Assembly: GCA_020080175.1 (NCBI GenBank)
Contig: JAGHQL010000252.1
Span: 1-27,399 of the forward strand
DNA length: 27,399 nucleotides
Source: Glutinoglossum americanum
Taxonomy: Eukaryota; Ascomycota; Geoglossomycetes; Geoglossales; Geoglossaceae
Reading direction: 5' to 3'
The first letter of the stretch is position 1. Every line of letters starts with the position of its first letter. Positions 20,726-27,399 of the stretch are shown here, one piece after another. The notes beneath the pieces were generated by a model, which searched no databases, was not told the DNA's origin, and saw nothing but the letters and a program-made list of their open reading frames with translations. Position numbers and translations under genes: made by a program.

Positions 20726-20743
20726 ACAGTTCGAAAACTAGTC
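20726..20743. promoter_or_regulatory. 18-bp gap between divergent start codons
   Basis: Only 18 bp separate the start codon of the unknown minus-strand gene (A at 20725) from the CENP-A start codon (A at 20744). Each gene's 5' UTR and core promoter would therefore lie inside the other's first exon or intron. This depends on the tentative first exon of the unknown gene. Confidence 0.4.
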
Positions 20744-21362
<619 letters not shown>

Positions 21363-22042
21363 TCTCTGGCTGGCTGTTATTTTCATGTCCTGCTTGGCGC
21401 GGTAATTTTCTCTGAATATTTTTGCTTGTGGGTGGGCGGGGGCGTTGCTACGGTCAGGCCATTGCGTTAGGGGCCTATATTGTCTCCTGTTTCTAAGCTC
21501 CGGAGTAAAGGTGTACTAATCTGCAGTGAAGAGTGTTGAAATACAGCAAAGCCAATTCGACTTCCTTCAAGCAAACCTTATCTAAGGGTGCCTGTTAGTC
21601 CACAAGCGAGTCTAATTCATTAAACAAGTCGTTGCACAATCAGCTGGAACGGTACCTATAAATGGCGGTTTGGATCAGGCTGGTGCTCGAGCTGCTGAGC
21701 AACAATCGTGACCGCAAGGTCTCGGAAGAAATTGGTGCACAGAATATCAAGCTAGCTCCCAAACTGGTATCGCCAACGCCTGTGAGGCCCAGTTGAAAAG
21801 CCTCCTGCAAATGCTCCGTCACGCCCCTTTAAAAATACAAGAAAGGCCATACATGCAGTCAAGTATAGAAAGAGCTTCCTGTGCCATTAATAGCACATAA
21901 TTTACCATCGTAAGGCTTACCCTGGCCACCCTATCTGAGGACACCAGGAGAAAGAAAATGACCCACCTGTGCCAGGGCGAAGTTGCGTTTCGCCCAAAGC
22001 CATAATAAGAGAGAGTTGGGGCCTCTATTGCCGCCGGGGACT
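21363..22042. other. Convergent intergenic region between CENP-A and mau2
   Basis: 680 bp with no supported gene. Two minus-strand open frames (about 21640-21822 and 21819-22046) abut the mau2 stop, but they are not joined to it by convincing splice sites and show no family similarity. The rest should be 3' UTR and terminators. Confidence 0.45.
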
Positions 22043-24595
22043 TCAATCCAAACTACCCTCTGCCTTCCTCAGCCGAGGCACGATAGTCTCGGCCGACTTT
22101 ATGGCTTCCTCCCTCATGGATCTGGCTTCCTCCATTTTCCCCTGCACCTCTAGCGAATCCGCCAGCATCCCTTCCGCAACGCTTGTCCATAAGCCGTCCA
22201 TGCCTTTCTTGGCTAACCTTAAGCTTGCTCGCGAGCTCTTCTCGGCCTGCTCTCCAACCACGCCCCTGAAGAATTTCCAGCTCATGAAATTTAGCGTGAT
22301 GAATGTGAGCTGGTTGTTTGTGATACCCTTTGCAGTTTTGAGGGCATGCTGCAGGAATTGCTTTGATTTTATCAAGGGGTCAGAGGCGCAATATATGGCC
22401 TTGATAAAATAATAGGCGGCCTTGATGTTTTGGTCCGAATGGGAAACGCAGAAAGGCTCGACTCTAGAGAATATCTTATTGATAAACTCTTGGTCGGGCT
22501 GGGGGAGCCCGCGAAGAATAAGGATTGAGTTTAGAGACGCTAAAATGGAGACATCCCGTCTTGAATCATGAGATATGCGGTTCGCATTATTCTCTAAATC
22601 AAAGGAAGGGTCATGAAGCACTGAGAACTGCGGGCCTTGAAAAATTGAGAGCGCTCCAGTGAGATTGCCGATCCCCTGGTATATGACACCTGCAAGGTAA
22701 CTTGTTAGAAGTGGCAGCATCCCCGGCGCGGGGTCCGGAGAAAAGGTCTCATTCCACTGTTCGAGCTCTTTAAGGGAGGCGATAGCGGAATCCCAATCGG
22801 TACGGACGCAGAGAGCGAACGCCAAATGGAGGCGAATGTGTGAGACCAAGGTCTTCCGCCAAGCAAGCCGCAGCGCGATGGTTGAAAGGGACACCTTTCC
22901 AGATTCGGGCGGAGTATTAATCTCATCTGTGGTATTCTGTGAGTGCCTAATAAATTGGCATTTCGTAAAGACAAACACCCACCCATTGTTACTTTCAGAC
23001 CTTCTTTCAGAAATGTCTCCGCCTTTAGACCCTGAGTTGTGTTTTTGGGCGAAACCGTTACCCCGCTTAGAAAGAAGACTAGCGCATAAATATCCCTCTT
23101 CGGTAGCCAAGTGAAAGTGAGTCTTTCGGCTCCATCTTGGCTAGAACTAAGCCGGCTTTTCGAGCCGTTAACAAGCGTCTGGGACCTCGCATCTGCGTGG
23201 ATTGGAACCGAGAACGTTCCATCCACTGTCCAATGGTTGTCATTCACTCGCTGGTCTAGCATGATGTGTAGTGCCTGTAGTTTTGGTTCGGCCTGAGGCT
23301 GGTTGCCCTGCATGAGGCTACAGATCAGGTCAAGAATGTAGGTAAGTGCGACTAGTTGTGGAAGTTCTGCGGTCAATTGGTCCAATTGTAGGCTCCGTGC
23401 CGAAGCTAAGGCATGCTGAGCTTGTTCAATGGAATCCTTGCTTTGCGAACGCAAGTGTCCGAGCGCTTCTAGGACAGACGATATCAGAAATACAGCAGTA
23501 TCTCGTCGGTCTTCCGCAGTAGACGAGATACTCCGAAGCGTTGCCATGGCGGAGAGCACATCTGAAGGCGAGGATAATTCCAGCAATAGGAAAGCACGCA
23601 GAAACCGAAATGCATAAAGCCAGGAGAAATGGTTGCAACTGTGACTAGTCAGGGTGGTGCTCAACCGTGCTCCGAGTCAAATCTGCTCACGTTTCCGAAT
23701 CCTTAATAATAATATCCAAGGCCTTCATGGAAGCCTTGGGGGTCTTTTTGAACATAACCCTAACTAGAAGGTGTTGGATGCTATATTTAAGATCTAATAG
23801 TCTGTTCTATACCAAAGGTTAGCATGAGACGGGATACATAGAACCGAAATACTGTCACTCACCCTTTCACATAATGCAATCTAGGTATAGAAGTTATTAG
23901 CAAAATGGAACCTATGGTGTTTTTTTAGACTCACCCCTTTACTTAGTGCAGTTTCTGCTTCCATTGTATTTTCCGTCTCGTCATGCAAGACGGTTGCATA
24001 CCGTAACCTTACAGCCGCTTCGAGTCGTGGTTGTAACCTTTGCTGTTTTTGCGGTTAGTAGTGATCGAAACCTAAAGAATGGGCTTCTGCGCACCTTCAA
24101 TATGGTCTCCAGACATCCCAGTCCAAAAGCAATGAGTTTATAATATCGGTCCAAGTCTTCTATCCGCGTTGAGAGCGCCACCAGCGATCCTTGACGGTGA
24201 GCAGCAGTAAAATAGTCCTCCGCCAATGATATTAAGAGAACCTGGTAGTCTAGCGGTGGAGATTCTTCATGTATTGGGTCTGGAGCCGGTGTAACTGTGA
24301 TCGGCGTGGTTGGGAGGAGGTGCTGTTTGACCAGTTTCTGCGGGGGTTGGAGCGCTTCTTTCTGGAGGACAGGAAGTTCTCGTACCTGTCTCTGCTGTAT
24401 TATAGGTTGCTGGCATTCTTGAAATATGTTGGCCGGAGGGGCTTGTTGGTACTGCTGCTGGTAAGACGCATAATTGTGGTATTGGTGCGCCTGCGCGGGC
24501 CCTTGGGCTTCAAACGTGACAGGTTGATATCCAGATGTCTGGGAAGCGGGCGAGGGTACACTTGGATTCGGAACATGCGGTTGTTGATAGTTCAT
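22043..24595 (-). CDS. mau2: Cohesin loading factor Mau2 (Scc4/Ssl3)
   Basis: Six exons: 24595-24095, 24042-23935, 23880-23863 (18 nt), 23806-23691, 23638-22993 and 22936-22043; 760 aa. A Q/P-rich N-terminus is followed by the conserved TPR-like scaffold: VLLISLAEDYFTAAHRQGSL, YYKLIAFGLGCLETILK, AAVRLRYATVLHDETENTME, LDLKYSIQHLLVRVMFKKTP, WLYAFRFLRAFLLLELSSPS and IEQAQHALASARSLQL. With Mis4/Scc2 it forms the loader that places cohesin on chromosomes. The 18-nt exon 3 encodes IALCER and restores the family sequence SKGIALCERNRLLDLKYS. Intron 5 (22937-22992) joins KEGLK to NTTDEINTPPESG. The C-terminus ends EAIKSAETIVPRLRKAEGS and a few more residues. The gene is convergent with CENP-A, another chromosome segregation gene, and divergent from the hydrolase gene. 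Confidence 0.94.
23863..23880 (-). other. 18-nt microexon of mau2
   Basis: Bounded by an upstream ...CCTAG acceptor and a downstream GTGAGT donor. It encodes exactly six codons (IALCER), matching the family sequence at this place, so skipping it would keep the frame but delete part of a TPR-like helix. Confidence 0.85.
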
Positions 24596-24831
24596 TGTCT
24601 TCTATCTTCATCGAGCATGGAGTCTCAATGATAGCTACCGTGGTGGAGGGTTACCAATTCGATATCGGGGTCCGGCCCACCAACAATGCAGATTCCACGT
24701 GATTTGGATTTACTTACCGAGCATTCGCGGATTCGGTATGCATCGTCCACAACAAAACAATTCCGGGTAGGATGTATCTAAGGCACTAGCCAAGGCCGTG
24801 GCTATCTCTAGGGGATTCATAATCAACAAGT
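24596..24831. promoter_or_regulatory. Divergent promoter of mau2 and the hydrolase gene with CACGTGAT
   Basis: 236 bp between the two start codons. CACGTGAT is at 24696-24703, roughly 100 bp from the mau2 start and 130 bp from the hydrolase start. Confidence 0.45.
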
Positions 24832-26441
24832 ATGTCCAGCATAACATTTTATCATTCCACCGATCCGATTACTGTCATCAACAAATCCGGATCTCAAACC
24901 ACCCTCCCCGACCTCTGCAAATCAGTCACGCCGCCGTGCCGCCTAAACCCGTTCCTATTCAATGGCCACCTCCAGACTATCTGGACTGCAATAGATAATA
25001 CGGACATCCCGGTTTACTACAAACGTAAGGTCTTTACCGCAGAAGATGAAGCTTATTTCGGGACATTTGCCGTTGATTTTGTGGTCGATGAATACCAAGG
25101 AACTGAAGATGAGATGCTCCTATCACGCACAAGCTGTTTTAGTGACGCGGAGCTCAAGGAATTAGAGCTGGGATCTCTTGATAACAAGCCAATGCTGATA
25201 TCGCTGCATGGTTTGAGTGGCGGATCCCATGAGATTTATCTCCGTCATGTAATTGCACCAATGGTGAGCAAGGAACGGGGTTGGGCGGCATGTGTGGTGA
25301 ATGCTAGAGGCTGTGCGATGTCGAAGATTACAAGCCCAGTGCTATTTAACGCGCGTGCTACCTGGGATATGCGCCAAGTCGTGAAATGGTTAAGAAAGAC
25401 ATATCCTAATCGGCCTCTCTTTGCAATCGGGTATTCTCTAGGAGCAAATATTCTCACCAATGTAAGTTCGCTATGAAGGCCAAAGCGACTTACAACGAGC
25501 AATTGACGCCCTATCTCACCTGCAGTATCTGGGAGAAGAAGGGTCGAATTGCGTCCTGAAGGCAGCCGTCGTATGTTCAAATCCATGGAATCTAGAAGTT
25601 AGCTCTCTTGCGCTTCAAAGATCATGGCTGGGTTTAGGGGTTTACTCTAGGACTATGGGCTCGAATATGAAAAGGCTATTCGAAATGTATGCCAACCAAG
25701 AACGAGAGTAGAAAGCGCTAATGCTAACACTTCATTTCTAGTCATGTAGAGGAAATATCGAAGAACCCCCGGATCGACGTTGGCAAAGTGAGGGATGTCA
25801 AGTATCTTCATGAGTTTGACAGGTTAATATTTATGCTCCCGCCATCCTTAGGGTAACACGTGCTTACATTTTATTTAATGTGATAAGAGCAGTCCAGGGA
25901 CCATCGTGGGGCTACCCGACAGAAGGCGCCTACTACCGCGATGCTTCGTCATCAGACTCACTGTTAGCAGTGAGGATACCGTTATTTGCCATCAATGCAG
26001 AAGACGATCCGGTGTGTTTTTCTCCAGCAGCACCCCCCTGAAATCAACGATGCTAATACCAGCCCATTAGATCGCTGCAAGAGAGGCAATCCCCTTTGAG
26101 GAGGCCAAGCAGAACCCATACGTCATCATCTGCACCTCGCGTACCGGAGGGCACCTTAGTTGGTATGAGTTTGGTGGTGGGAGGTGGTTCACCAAGCCCG
26201 TAAGCCCCATACGAATTATTGCCCTAACCCTGTCGAAATCAAGCATTGATGTAGGAAACCTTTGCAGATAATAGGATTTTTTACCCAAATGGCGGGAGCA
26301 GTGGATCTAGGCCCATCCTGTGACCAATCGGATTCAACCGCCAGCGACAGCGCCGAGCTTGATGCTTTTGGGGTTTCTCATTTTCTCCCTATGCGCCGGA
26401 AATATTTCGAACTGAAAGTAAGACTAGATAGAGTAGACTAG
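24832..26441 (+). CDS. Alpha/beta hydrolase of the Eht1/Eeb1/ABHD1-3 (YheT-like) group
   Basis: Six exons: 24832-25461, 25526-25686, 25742-25822, 25888-26011, 26071-26199 and 26268-26441; 432 aa. The family entry motif NPFLFNGHLQTIW lies near residue 40, and an oxyanion-type HGLSGGSHE follows. The nucleophile elbow is GYSLGAN with Ser202, the acid is probably Asp330 in NAEDDP, and the base His360 in TGGHLSW; the triad is complete. Yeast relatives Eht1 and Eeb1 make and hydrolyse medium-chain fatty acid ethyl esters, and animal ABHD1/3 relatives act on lipids. The actual substrate here is unknown. No transmembrane helix or targeting signal is evident. Intron 3 (25823-25887) ends in TAAG, and the other acceptors are CAG or TAG. 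A GTAAGA close to the stop could be an unused donor, so the last few residues are uncertain. Confidence 0.93.
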
Positions 26442-26573
26442 AAACCCCATGTATAGCCCCTGTTGGAAAGCAGAAATTGAAACCGAATGACGCTCTCTAC
26501 GCAAACGAAACCCGCTTGGTGCTGCGCTTTGGTGATTTAGACGCTAGAACTACATCCCCCACATTAGCTTCAC

Positions 26574-27269
26574 CTACATCGCCCCATCATCACCCTTCCT
26601 CCGCTTCCGCTTTTTGCGTATTGATTCCTTGGTTTCCTCCTGCCTTCGCCATTAACGACAACACATTAGAAAAATACCAGTATGCGATTGGTCATACCAG
26701 CTTCGACTTCTTCTCCTCCTGTCTCGCCTCCGCCTCCTTCAGTCTCGCCTCTCTTATCTCCTCCATGTGCCTCTGTGCGAAATCAATGTCCAATCAATAA
26801 CTATATCTCTCTTGACACCCCGAATTTGGCTAACTCACAGCTTTTGCTATTTTCGACTCAATCAAACCCTCTTTTTCCGCATTCACCATCGACAATATAG
26901 TCATCATGCTCTCCTAAATAGATGCATCCTCTTCGTTAGCTCCAGCTCCACCCCTCAATCCCACGATCATTGCCTGCTTCATTCCGGGTAACACCAAGCG
27001 TATCTAACCTGGTCATCGACGTAAATCTTCCCTTTTTTCTTCCCCCGCGGTTTCTCTACACCCACTGGCGTTATCATGTTCAATTTTGGGATTCCCAGCT
27101 CTTTTTCGGTGTATATGCGCCGCTTCTTTTTCGGTTGCGCTGCCAATGACGGTTTAGTTTTCTGCTGCTTTGGCGGCGCGGATTTGGTTTTGATTTTAGG
27201 CTTAGATACACCGCCGCCCGGGCGGGTCTTGCTCTTGGTTGGCTTCTTAGCACCGGAAGACGGTGCCAT
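26574..27269 (-). CDS. loc1: 60S ribosome assembly / mRNA localisation factor Loc1
   Basis: Four exons: 27269-27009, 26913-26839, 26772-26698 and 26639-26574; 158 aa. The N-terminal third is very basic ([33 protein letters not shown]). The family signature follows: [20 protein letters not shown] and [14 protein letters not shown], then [20 protein letters not shown] across intron 1. A long charged helix ([20 protein letters not shown]) and a lysine/arginine-rich end ([12 protein letters not shown]) complete it. In yeast Loc1 is a nucleolar RNA-binding protein needed for 60S maturation and for nuclear assembly of the ASH1 transport particle; only the ribosomal role is likely to be general. It is convergent with the hydrolase gene, 132 bp apart. 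Confidence 0.93.
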
Positions 27270-27399
27270 TGTGCGGGTTGAACTTGATCGAGAATCTGAA
27301 GGCCTTGATATGTATCTTGGCGCCGATTAATAAAATTTATTGGGACGCTTTCTTATTAGCTCGGTAAGCCCATCTCATTACATAACCTAGTGTCTTGTT
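27270..27399 (-). promoter_or_regulatory. Upstream region of loc1 to the window edge
   Basis: 130 bp preceding the loc1 start codon. It is AT-rich near 27330-27342 (TAATAAAATTTATT), which could contain a core promoter element. Nothing further can be assigned. Confidence 0.3.

Noticed and set aside
21640-22046. Extra 3' exons of mau2
   Set aside because: The mau2 frame ends in a stop at 22043 at a plausible family length. No convincing donor/acceptor pair links it to these frames.

Overview
The window is nuclear DNA of a filamentous ascomycete (Pezizomycotina, probably Eurotiomycetes). The evidence is dense protein-coding genes with many short introns (mostly 43-105 nt, GT...AG, with CTAAC/CTGAC-type branch sites), and protein families with the lengths and fusions typical of these fungi: fused GARS-AIRS, a centromeric histone ending RGAWGGLG, and a Q/P-rich Mau2 cohesin loader. 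The class-level placement is inference, because no search could be run. I reconstructed 13 genes and 43 introns by joining reading frames at splice signals. All models close in frame. I see no transposon, viral fossil, tRNA, rRNA or CRISPR array.

Layout, left to right. 463-4232 (-): large PH-PH-leucine-rich-repeat protein. 4970-7662 (-): Pet127-type mitochondrial RNA metabolism factor. 8449-9663 (-): homoserine kinase, divergent from 9986-12634 (+), the bifunctional purine enzyme GAR synthetase/AIR synthetase. 12966-13344 (+): Tim8, convergent with 13751-14570 (-), ribosomal protein uL23, which is divergent from 14762-15673 (+), the 25S rRNA m1A methyltransferase Bmt2. 16080-18362 (-): Avt1-like vacuolar amino acid transporter. 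A 1.6 kb gene-poor gap follows, with a 9-bp minisatellite. 19988-20725 (-): unrecognised 162-aa protein, whose start codon lies only 18 bp from the start of 20744-21362 (+), the centromeric histone CENP-A. 22043-24595 (-): cohesin loader Mau2, convergent with CENP-A and divergent from 24832-26441 (+), an alpha/beta hydrolase of the Eht1/Eeb1/ABHD1-3 group. 26574-27269 (-): the ribosome assembly factor Loc1.

Most genes are conserved housekeeping genes. Functional themes are amino acid and purine supply (thr1, ade1, avt1), ribosome production (uL23, bmt2, loc1), mitochondria (pet127, tim8) and chromosome segregation (CENP-A, Mau2). The same CACGTGAT element recurs in three promoter gaps (tim8, uL23/bmt2, mau2/hydrolase).

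The less ordinary points are: the near-overlapping CENP-A/unknown-gene promoter, a divergent loop 1 in CENP-A, a GC-AG intron, five AAG 3' splice sites plus one GAG among 43 introns, an 18-nt microexon, and a 13-nt first coding exon. I found no clear evidence of an undescribed multi-gene system. The best candidate for new biology is the unknown gene sharing the CENP-A promoter.
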